Source: VMCP01 sp964492925 (GTDB lineage: Bacteria > Bacteroidota > Bacteroidia > NS11-12g > UBA955). Taken from it: DNA of 23,948 nt. Shown one piece after another: positions 1-6,525 of the stretch. The notes beneath the pieces are model-generated. The model worked only from the letters and a program-made list of their open reading frames with translations. It made no database searches and was not told the DNA's origin. The position numbers were made by a program, and so were the translations under genes. Location: the NCBI GenBank assembly GCA_964492925.1, contig CAZBMF010000033.1, positions 1 to 23,948 on the forward strand, given 5' to 3'. Numbering within the stretch: position 1 is the first letter of the stretch; every line of letters begins with the position of its first letter.

Positions 1-2
1 AC

Positions 3-275
3 CAAAACACTGAAGATGAAATTGAATTACTTCAACTACTCATTCAAGATTATGAGGAACAACAATCACCAAAACAACATTTATTGGGATCAGATTTGCT
101 TCAACATTTAATGATTGAAAACCATGTTAAAGCATCCACCATTTGCGCAGAATTGGACATAAATAAAAGTACTCTTTCAGAAATCCTATCAAAAAAGCGA
201 ACCATCAGCAAACAAATTGGTCTGAAACTCGCCAACTACTTCAAAATCAGATTAGATAAATTAATTACCAAATAA
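3..275 (+). CDS. HigA-like antitoxin, XRE-type helix-turn-helix (5' end outside window)
   Basis: The reading frame is open from the left edge of the window to a TAA at 273-275, so this is the C-terminal part of a longer protein. A TTG at 84 could be read as a start, but coding-like sequence (acidic, ELLQLLIQDYEEQ) continues upstream in the same frame with no ATG, so I treat it as truncated by the window. The segment after it contains a helix-turn-helix: ASTICAELDINKSTLSEILS followed by a KKRTISKQIGLKLANYF helix. An acidic helical N-terminal region followed by an XRE HTH is the arrangement of HigA-type antitoxins (COG5499), which bind a HigB mRNA-interferase toxin and repress their own operon. 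The toxin gene would normally lie just upstream and cannot be seen here. A stand-alone XRE regulator is the alternative. Confidence 0.7.
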   Translation, partial: QNTEDEIELLQLLIQDYEEQQSPKQHLLGSDLLQHLMIENHVKASTICAELDINKSTLSEILSKKRTISKQIGLKLANYFKIRLDKLITK

Positions 276-278
276 ATA

Positions 279-440
279 TTTAGGGTTTAGAGTTTAGAGT
301 TTAGAATCATCTCAACTTTAAACACTAAACTTTAAACTCTAAATTTAAGGTTGAATGTTTGGGGTTTAGGGATTGGATTATCCTCTAATCTTCCCGATAG
401 CTATCGGGATAATCTTTCTAACCCTCTAATCTTTTTTCGT
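279..440. repeat. Composite repeat module 1 (heptamer part A + B units)
   Basis: Part A (about 279-373) consists of degenerate heptamers such as TTTAGGG and TTTAGAG, then their complements TAAACTT and TAAACTC. Positions 286-303 and 326-343 are complementary over 18 positions (17 Watson-Crick, one G-U in RNA) with a 22-nt loop, so a transcript could fold into a long AT-rich hairpin after the antitoxin gene. Part B (about 380-433) holds TCTAATC and TTTCTAACCC units and is interrupted by a short palindrome at 391-409. The same A-then-B order recurs at about 2085-2441, 3006-3090 and 8388-8450. Confidence 0.8.
391..409. mobile_element. 19-bp palindromic insertion flanked by TAATC direct repeats
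   Basis: TTCCCGATAGCTATCGGGA contains an 18-bp perfect palindrome (392-409). It is bracketed by TAATC at 386-390 and again at 410-414. Removing 391-414 restores an uninterrupted B unit identical to the one at 2404 and 3053. This looks like insertion of a minimal palindromic element with a 5-bp target-site duplication. No transposase is encoded, and the mechanism is unknown. Slippage or repair-generated duplication is the alternative. Confidence 0.55.
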
Positions 441-448
441 TACCTTTG
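441..448 (+). promoter_or_regulatory. Putative -7 promoter element of rbfA (TACCTTTG)
   Basis: TACCTTTG fits the Bacteroidota -7 consensus TAnnTTTG and ends 4 nt before the rbfA ATG at 453. Initiation a few bases downstream would put the 5' end at or next to the start codon, giving a leaderless or near-leaderless mRNA. No convincing -33 TTTG is seen. Confidence 0.5.
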
Positions 449-452
449 AAGT

Positions 453-821
453 ATGGGACTCAGACAAGATAAATTTGCCAAACAAATTCAACGCGACCTC
501 GCCGAATTAATGACCCTTCACAGAAATGAATGGCTAGGCGGCACCTTCGTTACCATGTCTAATGTACTCGTTAGCCCTGATCTTTCTTACGTGAAAGTCT
601 ATCTTTCTCTATTCAATATCCAAAATCGTAAGGATGTTTTGAACCATCTGAATACTGTGGTTGACAAAGAAATTCGACACGAAATTGCCCGCAAAATCAA
701 AAATAACGTTAAAAAAATTCCTGAAATCCGTTTCTACGAAGACGATACCCTTGATTATGTAGCCAAAATGGACGAACTCTTCGATAAAATTAAAACCTCC
801 GACAACAATACCGAGAATTAA
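453..821 (+). CDS. rbfA: Ribosome-binding factor A
   Basis: The 122-residue product matches the RbfA family in length and pattern. It starts with a basic helix (GLRQDKFAKQIQRDLAELM), followed by VTMSNVLVSPDLSYVKVYLSLF, which is the conserved 'v-v.vspDls.akvyvsv' strand region of the KH-like fold. The end PEIRFYEDDTLDYVAKMDELFDKI is the usual RbfA C-terminal helix motif. RbfA binds the 30S subunit near helix 1 of 16S rRNA and is needed for late 30S maturation and cold adaptation. The ATG at 453 is chosen because the homologous N-terminus begins there and a TAnnTTTG box sits just upstream. The permease gene follows after 12 bp and is probably co-transcribed. Confidence 0.93.
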   Translation: MGLRQDKFAKQIQRDLAELMTLHRNEWLGGTFVTMSNVLVSPDLSYVKVYLSLFNIQNRKDVLNHLNTVVDKEIRHEIARKIKNNVKKIPEIRFYEDDTLDYVAKMDELFDKIKTSDNNTEN

Positions 822-833
822 TCCCTCCAGAAC

Positions 834-2099
834 GTGAAACTCGTTTGGCTCATAGCGCGTAAATATTTCTTCTCAAAGAAGAATCCTTCTGCCATCAACA
901 TTATCACCGCCATTTCGCTCTCTGGCTATGCCATTGGCGCCCTTGCGTTAATCGTTTTATTGAGCGCTTTGAACGGATTTGAAGCCGCTATTTTTGGGGG
1001 ATACAAAGCCGGTGATGCCGATCTTAAAGTTGTTGCCAAACAAGGGAAAGTTTTTACTTTATCTCAAGAAAAACTCAATAAAATATCCCTCATAAATGGC
1101 GTAAAATCTAAGTTTCAATGCCTTGAAGATAAGGCAATTGTGAAATTTAACGACAAACAAACCGTTGCTTTAATACGCGGGGTTGACACCGGTATTTACA
1201 AAACGTTACAAGTTGATAGCCTAGTGGCTTCAGGATCTAAAATCCTCCAAAAACAACTCAATCAAGTTCAACCCCTTGGATTTACAACCTATCCACCCAT
1301 CAATACGCCAAAACTTGATCCCAATGATGAAAGCATTGTGCAAAATTTCGCCTGGCTTTCCGAAGGAATGATCTACAAACTCAACGTTGGTTCTGAAAAT
1401 TCAAATCTCGAACTTTTAGTTCCCGATAGATCCACCGAATCAATTTCGCAATCTGTTCTTAATCAAGAAGATGTATTGGTGAGTGCCATGATAAAACTCG
1501 GTGAAGACCTCAATGAATCCACCGTAGTTGTGCCAATTGAAGTGACAAGAAGCCTGTTTTCCCGCGAAAGCGAAATCAGCGCACTGCACTTAAAAGTGGT
1601 TCCTTCCAAAATAGAATCTGTCCAAAATGAAATTCAAAATGTTGTAGGACAATCTTTTGAGGTGCTAAATAGAAAACAGCAACACAAAACCATGTACAAA
1701 ATGTTCAATACAGAAAAGTGGGTTTCCTTTGCCCTGCTCGCATTCATTCTGTTGCTCATTTCTTTTAACCTTTTTGGTTCAATCCGCATGATGACCGTAG
1801 ACAAACAGCAAGACCTTGAAATGCTCAATTCTCTGGGTATGAGGGTGCAAAATATCCGAAACATTTTTATTCTTGAAGGACAAATGGTGTCGTTTGTAGG
1901 TTCAATCATCGGGCTAACACTTGGAGCCTTGCTGGTAGTTTTACAACAACATTTTGGCTGGGTAAAAACCCAGTCTACCTTTGCAATGTCTTACCCCGTG
2001 GAACTTTCCACCCCCGATTTCTTCCTAATCCTCGCCCTCAACACTTTTCTAGCCTACCTAACCTCTATTCTTGCAATACGTTTGAAATTTAGGGTTTAA
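834..2099 (+). CDS. ABC transporter permease, LolC/LolE (FtsX-like) family
   Basis: The 421-residue protein has the topology of lipoprotein-release permeases. There is one N-terminal membrane helix (about 20-48, ITAISLSGYAIGALALIVLL), a periplasmic region of about 240 residues, and three C-terminal helices (about 297-317, 345-372 and 393-413). The N-terminal LIARKYFFSKKNPSAINIIT is typical of Bacteroidota LolC/E-like proteins, and the FtsX domain motif MMTVDKQQDLEMLNSLGM, which contacts the ATPase, is present. The family extracts lipoproteins from the inner membrane together with a LolD ATPase, which is not encoded nearby. The start is GTG, 12 bp after rbfA. The last codons and the stop fall inside the first unit of the repeat array (KFRV-stop is encoded by repeat sequence), so the C-terminus may have been reshaped by repeat insertion. 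The exact substrate is inferred from the family. Confidence 0.85.
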   Translation: MKLVWLIARKYFFSKKNPSAINIITAISLSGYAIGALALIVLLSALNGFEAAIFGGYKAGDADLKVVAKQGKVFTLSQEKLNKISLINGVKSKFQCLEDKAIVKFNDKQTVALIRGVDTGIYKTLQVDSLVASGSKILQKQLNQVQPLGFTTYPPINTPKLDPNDESIVQNFAWLSEGMIYKLNVGSENSNLELLVPDRSTESISQSVLNQEDVLVSAMIKLGEDLNESTVVVPIEVTRSLFSRESEISALHLKVVPSKIESVQNEIQNVVGQSFEVLNRKQQHKTMYKMFNTEKWVSFALLAFILLLISFNLFGSIRMMTVDKQQDLEMLNSLGMRVQNIRNIFILEGQMVSFVGSIIGLTLGALLVVLQQHFGWVKTQSTFAMSYPVELSTPDFFLILALNTFLAYLTSILAIRLKFRV

Positions 2100-2441
2100 G
2101 GTTTAGGGTTTAGCATTCAAGTTAAATTCCATTACAACTTTAAACCTTCAACTCTCAACTTTAAATTTAGAGTTTAAGGTTTAGAGTTTAGCATTCAAGT
2201 TAAAATCAATTACAACTTTAAACTTTCAACTCTCAACTTTAAATTTAGGGTTTAGAGTTTAGGGTTTAAAATTCATGTTAAATTCCGTTACAACTTTAAA
2301 CTTTAAATTTAGGGTTTAAGGTTTAGGGTTAGGGTTAAAATCAATTACAACTTTAAACTTTCAACTCTCAACTTTAAATTTAAGGTTTAAAGTTTAAAGT
2401 TTATCCTCTAATCTTTCTAACCTTTTTAATCTCTCTAACCC
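2085..2441. repeat. Composite repeat module 2: four-copy tandem array (A) plus B units
   Basis: This fills the gap between the permease stop and the convergent pth stop. Units each begin with AAATTT at 2085, 2163, 2241 and 2305, giving lengths of 78, 78, 64 and 71 bp, with a partial unit at 2376-2403. The lengths differ in steps of 7, the size of the underlying TTTARRG heptamer. Each full unit has a left arm of TTTAGGG/TTTAAGG heptamers and a right arm of complementary CTTTAAA/CTCTCAA heptamers, so it can fold as an imperfect hairpin. B units (TCCTCTAATCTTTCTAACC and a variant) follow at 2404-2441 and run into the pth stop codon. No gene is seen here. Confidence 0.9.
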
Positions 2442-2998
2442 TAATTAACCTTCATCATGGCTCTATCAATGCCTTGCCACACCAATTCTTCAATTCCAGC
2501 GATGGCTTTTTTGATGCCTTCTTCAATGAGCGGCACTTCCTCGGTTGTCCATTTGCCTAAAACAAAATCAACCTGACGTCCTTTAGGGAAATCATTGCCA
2601 ATTCCAAACCTAAAACGCGCATAGTTCGGTGTGTTTAAGGATGCATCAATGCTCTTTAATCCGTTGTGACCCCCATCAGAACCTTTTGGTTTCAGTCTCA
2701 ATTTGGCCACCGGCAAAGCCAAATCATCTGTCACTATAACTACATTCTGAAGTGCAATTTTCTCTTGCTGCATCCAATATGAAACCGCCTTTCCCGACAA
2801 ATTCATGTATGTATTTGGCTTTAGTAAAATCATTTTACGCCCTTTGTGCGACAATTCTACTTTCCAGCCATGCTTCACCGACTCCCAAGTGCCTTCCTTT
2901 TGCTTACACAGCTCATCTAATACATCAAATCCAATGTTGTGACGTGTGTGGTCATATTCATCTCCTGGGTTTCCTAGTCCAACTATAAGAAATTTCAT
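2441..2998 (-). CDS. pth: Peptidyl-tRNA hydrolase
   Basis: The 185 residues match bacterial Pth in length and motifs. The N-terminus is MKFLIVGLGNPG, with the active-site region Y15-DHTRHNIGF (N10 and catalytic H20 visible). Also present are PNTYMNLSG (N66), VTDDLALP (D91/D92) and KGSDGGHNGLKSI. The enzyme cleaves the ester of peptidyl-tRNAs released by abortive translation, so the tRNA can be re-used. It lies downstream of rpoN in the same direction, separated by about 93 bp that are almost entirely repeat module 3. No TAnnTTTG box is visible in that gap, so read-through from rpoN is plausible. The 3' end abuts repeat module 2. Confidence 0.96.
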   Translation of the reverse strand: MKFLIVGLGNPGDEYDHTRHNIGFDVLDELCKQKEGTWESVKHGWKVELSHKGRKMILLKPNTYMNLSGKAVSYWMQQEKIALQNVVIVTDDLALPVAKLRLKPKGSDGGHNGLKSIDASLNTPNYARFRFGIGNDFPKGRQVDFVLGKWTTEEVPLIEEGIKKAIAGIEELVWQGIDRAMMKVN

Positions 2999-3005
2999 TT
3001 ATTAT

Positions 3006-3090
3006 GTTTAACGTTTAAGGTTAAGCGTTGAGGGTTTAGAGCTTAGGATTTGTCCTCTAATCTTTCTAACCCGTCTAATCTTTCTAACCC
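3006..3090. repeat. Composite repeat module 3 (rpoN-pth gap)
   Basis: Part A (3006-3047) reads as consecutive heptamers GTTTAAC, GTTTAAG, GTTAAGC, GTTGAGG, GTTTAGA, GCTTAGG. Part B (3053-3090) is a direct repeat of TCTAATCTTTCTAACCC with a CG spacer. Order and orientation are the same as in modules 1, 2 and 4, although the flanking genes here are on the minus strand. It reaches to within about 8 bp of the pth start and borders the rpoN stop. Confidence 0.85.
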
Positions 3091-3091
3091 T

Positions 3092-4564
3092 TTATAAAAC
3101 TTTCCTCAATCTTGCAACCGGAATATTCAATTGCTCACGGTATTTGGCAACTGTCCTTCTGGCAATAGGATATCCTTTTTCTTTCAAAAGTTCCATCAAA
3201 GCTTCATCGGTAAGAGGTTTAGATTTATTTTCGGCGGATATAGCATCCCCCAAAATCTTTTTGATTTCTCGGTTGCTAATTTCCTCTCCATCATCGTTAG
3301 AAATTCCTTCTGAAAAGAAATGTTTTAACGGAAAAATTCCAAAATCCGTTTCCACATATTTTGAATTTGCAACCCTCGAAATGGTACTAATGTCTAAACC
3401 AACTTCGGTGGCTATGTCCTTCAAAATCATCGGTTTCAAAAATGTATCATCCCCCTCAAAAAAGAATTCCCGTTGTCTTTTCACAATGGCTTGCATGGTG
3501 CTCAACAAGGTGTTATGACGTTGCTTTACGCTGTCAATAAACCATCTAGCCCCATCCAATTTTTGCTTGATATACTGAACAGCATCTTTCAATTGCTGAT
3601 CTTTGGTGTTCGTTTCTTCGTAGGTTTTCAAAGTTTCCGCGTAGGCAGAACTCAATTTTAACTCAGGCGCGTTACGAGAATTAAGTGTTACTATCAAAGA
3701 CCCTTCCTCTGCAACTACCGTGAAGTCTGGAACAATATACTGCGTTTTAACACTTCCACTGTTCGATTCACCTGGTTTCGGATTGAGTTTTACAATCTCC
3801 AAAATAGCGCTGCGCAATTGTTCATCAGTAATTTTGAGAGATTTCGTGATTTTGTCGTAATGTTTCTTGCTAAAAGCCTCCATTTGCTCGGAAATGATGG
3901 TTTCAGCCAAACTCAATGCCGGATTATCACCGTAATCTTTCTTATAAAGTTGAAGCAACAAGCACTCTTGTAAATCACGTGCGGCTATTCCCGCAGGATC
4001 AAAATTTTGAATTTTGATAAGAATCTTTTCAAGCTTGTCAACGTCGGTTTGAATGTTCTCATTGAAAGCCAAATCATTCACAATGCTGCGCAATTCCCTC
4101 CTTAAATAGCCATCTTCTTCAATGCTATTGATCAAATGGAAAGCGAGCAAAAAGTCTTTTTCGTCAAAAAATGTTGCACGCGCTTGCTCCAAAAGATACT
4201 CCTGAAACGAAGACGTAGATGCCATTGGCATTTCCTTTTGTTCATCGTTTGAATAATCTTCCCCCATTCGGAATGTGCCGTACTCATCGTCGTTTCCACT
4301 GGCTCGAATCATTTCATCAACGTCTATATCTCGTTGATAATCATCGCCCCATTCATCATTGGACTCACGGTCTGAAAAATCGGAAGCACTTTCCGAAAAA
4401 TCTACATCGTTCTCACTTTTTTCCAACGCAGGATTGTCTAACAACTCCTCTCCAACCCTTTCTTCAAAATCCAACGTGCTCATTTGTAACAACTTAATGA
4501 ATTGGATTTGCTGCGGAGAAAGTCGCTGCTGAAGAGTTTGAATTTGTGATTGACGTAATCCCAT
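3092..4564 (-). CDS. rpoN: RNA polymerase sigma-54 factor
   Basis: The 490-residue protein has the sigma-54 layout. A glutamine/leucine-rich activator-interacting region comes first (residues 1-50, SQIQTLQQRLSPQQIQFIKLLQM...LLDNPALE), then an acidic linker (about 50-115). A core-binding domain follows (about 120-310, with EDGYLRREL and FDPAGIAARDLQECLLLQL), and then the HTH region (KDIATEVGLDISTISRVANSKY). The C-terminal RpoN box, ARRTVAKYRE, is at about 468-477. It directs RNA polymerase to -24/-12 promoters and needs AAA+ activators, none of which is in the window. A TATATTTG box lies 9 nt upstream of the ATG. pth follows in the same direction. The assignment is secure. Confidence 0.97.
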   Translation of the reverse strand: MGLRQSQIQTLQQRLSPQQIQFIKLLQMSTLDFEERVGEELLDNPALEKSENDVDFSESASDFSDRESNDEWGDDYQRDIDVDEMIRASGNDDEYGTFRMGEDYSNDEQKEMPMASTSSFQEYLLEQARATFFDEKDFLLAFHLINSIEEDGYLRRELRSIVNDLAFNENIQTDVDKLEKILIKIQNFDPAGIAARDLQECLLLQLYKKDYGDNPALSLAETIISEQMEAFSKKHYDKITKSLKITDEQLRSAILEIVKLNPKPGESNSGSVKTQYIVPDFTVVAEEGSLIVTLNSRNAPELKLSSAYAETLKTYEETNTKDQQLKDAVQYIKQKLDGARWFIDSVKQRHNTLLSTMQAIVKRQREFFFEGDDTFLKPMILKDIATEVGLDISTISRVANSKYVETDFGIFPLKHFFSEGISNDDGEEISNREIKKILGDAISAENKSKPLTDEALMELLKEKGYPIARRTVAKYREQLNIPVARLRKVL

Positions 4565-4573
4565 TGAGATTCC

Positions 4574-4581
4574 AAATATAC
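4574..4581 (-). promoter_or_regulatory. Putative -7 element of rpoN (TATATTTG on minus strand)
   Basis: TATATTTG on the minus strand matches TAnnTTTG and ends 9 nt before the rpoN ATG, predicting a leader of only a few bases. No clear -33 TTTG lies at the usual distance. Confidence 0.4.
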
Positions 4582-4699
4582 AAAAAAATTAATTGGCACG
4601 TCCCCCTATTTCTTTCGTTTTCCACGTTTCTAATTCAAACATTTCTAACAAAATTCAGAATCAATCCCTCACTGCCAAACCGCCAATTTCTGCTAAACT

Positions 4700-5200
4700 T
4701 TTTCAATTGAATTGCCCTAAAACACAATCTTCAATTTCAATCTTTTAAAAACTGTCAATTTCAACTGTCAATTAAATTTTCAACAACAAAATCTTCAATG
4801 TTCATTTACCCTAAATGGCCATCACAAACGTCAATTTCCCTCTTTTAATACTATCAATTTCACTAGGTACATTGTAAGGAATTACTGCATCAAATAATGC
4901 ATTTTCTTTTTTCTTGAGGGATAATTAACTGGTTGCAATATATAAGGTTACAAAATTTATTGCTTTCGATTTCTTTAACTCATAACACTTAATGTTCTGA
5001 AGAAAATTAATTGTTTAGCATGTTAATATCACAGGATTGAGTTTCGCGAAAACACAATATTGAATTACCCTAAAACACAATCCCAATTTTCAATATTCCT
5101 TTACTTAAAAACTGTCAATTTCTACTATTTCATTTTATGTAATTACCGCCTCAAATAAAGCGTTTTTGTTTTTCTTGAGGGATAATTAACTGATTCATAT
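4700..5200 (-). repeat. Duplicated non-coding blocks in the rpoN-lipoprotein gap
   Basis: The 720-bp gap 4565-5284 contains no convincing gene. Reading the minus strand, a block around 4870-4940 and another around 5135-5192 share CAGTTAATTATCCCTCAAG, a purine-rich run and a GCNTTATTTGANGCNGTAATT-like stretch. A second element recurs three times (about 4804-4866, 4710-4769 and 5060-5127) with GAAATTGACAGTTTTTAA-like and GTGTTTTAGGG-like segments. One frame of the first block reads NALFDAVIPYNVPSEID before a stop, and the other copy reads NALFEAVIT before a stop. The blocks could therefore be decayed coding remnants rather than purely non-coding repeats. Both copies carry the same frame disruption after CAAGAAAAA. 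Confidence 0.5.
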
Positions 5201-5228
5201 TAATAAACATAGGACACAATAAGCAAAA

Positions 5229-5257
5229 AAAAATGCCCTCGAATCGAGGGCATTTTT
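5229..5257 (-). terminator. Rho-independent terminator of the lipoprotein gene
   Basis: A perfect 13-bp stem (ATGCCCTCG/CGAGGGCAT core extended by A/T pairs) around a 3-nt loop is followed, on the minus strand, by a run of nine T. It lies about 30 bp after the stop of the lipoprotein gene. The flanking A-run on the other side could also serve weakly in the plus direction. Confidence 0.88.
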
Positions 5258-5284
5258 AACGTCAAATGATTGATAAATCTTTTA

Positions 5285-5839
5285 TTATTGCAATGCAAGA
5301 TCGGTAAATGCACCTTCTGTAACCATGTAATTTTTGGTTCCATCAGGTGATTTCATTGTAATTGTGAATACACCAGAAACTTTCTTGTTTGTTGCATCTA
5401 CCTTTGTTAAGGTAACTGAATAGGTGTTGGTATAACCCATGACAATGGTTAACAAATCCATCAACTTTCTGCTTGGTAAATATAAGGCACCATCAGCAGC
5501 GTTAACATCAAATGTTCCTTCATATTTGCCGGTTTTTGCTGGTGTTAATACCAAATTCATTGCTATTGTTGAAGTATCACCTGTTAACACGCGTGTTCCT
5601 TGGATACTCAATTCACCATTCGATAATGTAGCTCGAGTTCCAACGATTGTATCACCATTTGGATAATAAAATTTGTCAGCTGCATCACTTGTCCAAGATG
5701 TTCCATTCACTTTACAAGTAATTCTTCCTACATTAGAACCTGTATTTGTAGTGTTTGTAACAGGATCCTTTGTACAACTTCCCAAAATCATTGAACCTGC
5801 TACAGCAGATACCAACAACAAATATTTAAATGCTTTCAT
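5285..5839 (-). CDS. Putative small lipoprotein (DUF6252-like)
   Basis: This encodes 184 residues with a lipoprotein signal: a basic start, a hydrophobic stretch and the lipobox LGSC with acylated Cys22. A Thr/Asn-rich linker follows. The mature part is predicted mostly beta: ITCKVNGTSWTSD near the front, a central GKYEGTFDVN, and YSVTLTKVDATNKKVSGVFTITM near the end. That layout resembles small Bacteroidota lipoproteins of the DUF6252 kind; the family assignment is from memory of its pattern and is tentative. No enzymatic motif is visible, and the function is unknown. The gene is a single transcription unit with its own promoter (5859-5887) and a strong terminator (5229-5257). Confidence 0.85.
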   Translation of the reverse strand: MKAFKYLLLVSAVAGSMILGSCTKDPVTNTTNTGSNVGRITCKVNGTSWTSDAADKFYYPNGDTIVGTRATLSNGELSIQGTRVLTGDTSTIAMNLVLTPAKTGKYEGTFDVNAADGALYLPSRKLMDLLTIVMGYTNTYSVTLTKVDATNKKVSGVFTITMKSPDGTKNYMVTEGAFTDLALQ

Positions 5840-5858
5840 GTTTATTTCTTTTAAAACA

Positions 5859-5887
5859 CAAATATAAAGAATAAATCAAATTCCAAA
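5859..5887 (-). promoter_or_regulatory. Bacteroidota-type promoter of the lipoprotein gene
   Basis: On the minus strand TTTG (5884-5887) is followed after 17 bp by TATATTTG (5859-5866), matching the phylum's -33/-7 promoter. The -7 box ends 19 nt before the ATG at 5839. This is the most complete promoter match in the window. Confidence 0.65.
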
Positions 5888-5981
5888 TACGCCTTTTTAA
5901 CCAATGCCAATAAATTCTAACAGAGTGAAAAAAGCACATTAAAAGAATGATTCCTCCCCATTAAAAACCACTTTCTTTTCC

Positions 5982-6211
5982 ATAAACCTTTATAAACTTT
6001 TATAATCATTTATAAACCTCATAAACTTTCTATTGACCTCACAAACTTTCTTTTGACAATCCTTTATTCGCATTGTTCAACAACAATTTATACTCAAAGA
6101 GCCATAAAGAGGTTTCACCGTTTTCCATAAACGTTTATAAACTTTTATAAACGTTTTAATTTCCGTTTCCCATAAACCTTTATAAACTTTCATAAACAAC
6201 ATAAACCTTTT
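5982..6211. repeat. Decamer ATAAACNTTT repeats in two blocks
   Basis: Block 1 (5982-6030, with weaker units to 6060) reads as consecutive decamers such as ATAAACCTTT, ATAAACTTTT, ATAATCATTT and ATAAACTTTC. Block 2 (6127-6156 and 6172-6211) repeats ATAAACGTTT, ATAAACTTTT and ATAAACCTTT. The near 10-bp period matches the DNA helical repeat. No gene is visible in 5888-6267. Confidence 0.8.
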
Positions 6212-6238
6212 AATAATCGTTTATCAAAACGATTATTA
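6211..6238. other. Perfect AT-rich inverted repeat
   Basis: TAATAATCGTTT and AAACGATTATTA form a perfect 12-bp stem with a 4-nt loop (6223-6226). There is no following T-run, so an intrinsic terminator is doubtful. It could be an operator or a cruciform at the end of the decamer repeats, upstream of the small ORF. Confidence 0.5.
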
Positions 6239-6375
6239 ACTCAAACGTACCTATTGCTGACAATAAAATGACGTTTGTTCGTGCAATATTTTGGGGGTTT
6301 CATACGTCTTATCTGTATATCACTAAAATTTGGTATAGTTCTTGTAAAAATTTAAACATAGAAAGGAAAACCGTT

Positions 6376-6480
6376 ATGAAAAGCAAAATCAAAAAAATGA
6401 GCCAAAGCAAACAAGCGCCTGCTGTTCAACCTAATCAAAAAAGTGGTAACGGTTTTATTCAAAAAGCTGCAGGTTTGTAA
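6376..6480 (+). CDS. Possible 34-residue basic peptide of unknown function
   Basis: An ATG at 6376 follows a purine-rich GAAAGGAAAA stretch (6361-6370) that could act as a ribosome-binding site. It opens a 34-codon frame beginning MKSKIKKMSQSK and ending GFIQKAAGL. The frame stays open upstream to 6268, but that part is low-complexity and unlike protein, so the internal ATG is preferred. The peptide is strongly basic and Gln/Asn/Ser-rich, with no membrane segment or signal. I do not recognise it. It is followed 45 bp later by prfA in the same direction. It may be a real small gene or chance. Conservation of the amino-acid sequence upstream of prfA in relatives would decide. Confidence 0.35.
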   Translation: MKSKIKKMSQSKQAPAVQPNQKSGNGFIQKAAGL

Positions 6481-6512
6481 CCCTTAAATCTTACTTCTTG
6501 CGCAATTTTTCA

Positions 6513-6520
6513 TAATTTTG
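6513..6520 (+). promoter_or_regulatory. Putative -7 promoter element of prfA (TAATTTTG)
   Basis: TAATTTTG matches TAnnTTTG and ends 5 nt before the prfA ATG at 6526, predicting a leaderless or nearly leaderless transcript. The -33 position has no obvious TTTG. Confidence 0.5.
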
Positions 6521-6525
6521 CGCCA

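Noticed and set aside
281..2403. TTTAGGG heptamers identical to the plant-type telomere repeat
   Set aside because: The heptamers are degenerate, short and flanked by bacterial genes. There is no chromosome end here, so the resemblance is coincidental.
3131..4497. Open frames opposite rpoN, mnmG, the M16 genes and others
   Set aside because: They lie fully inside well-supported genes on the other strand, have no recognisable domains and no promoter or ribosome-binding context.
4865..4940. Functional gene in the duplicated block (frame with NALFDAVIPYNVPSEID)
   Set aside because: There is no start codon in the frame, a stop lies close upstream, and the second copy stops after NALFEAVIT. At best it is a remnant.
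6268..6480. Longer 70-codon version of the small ORF starting at 6268
   Set aside because: The upstream part is not protein-like and lacks a ribosome-binding stretch, whereas the ATG at 6376 has one.
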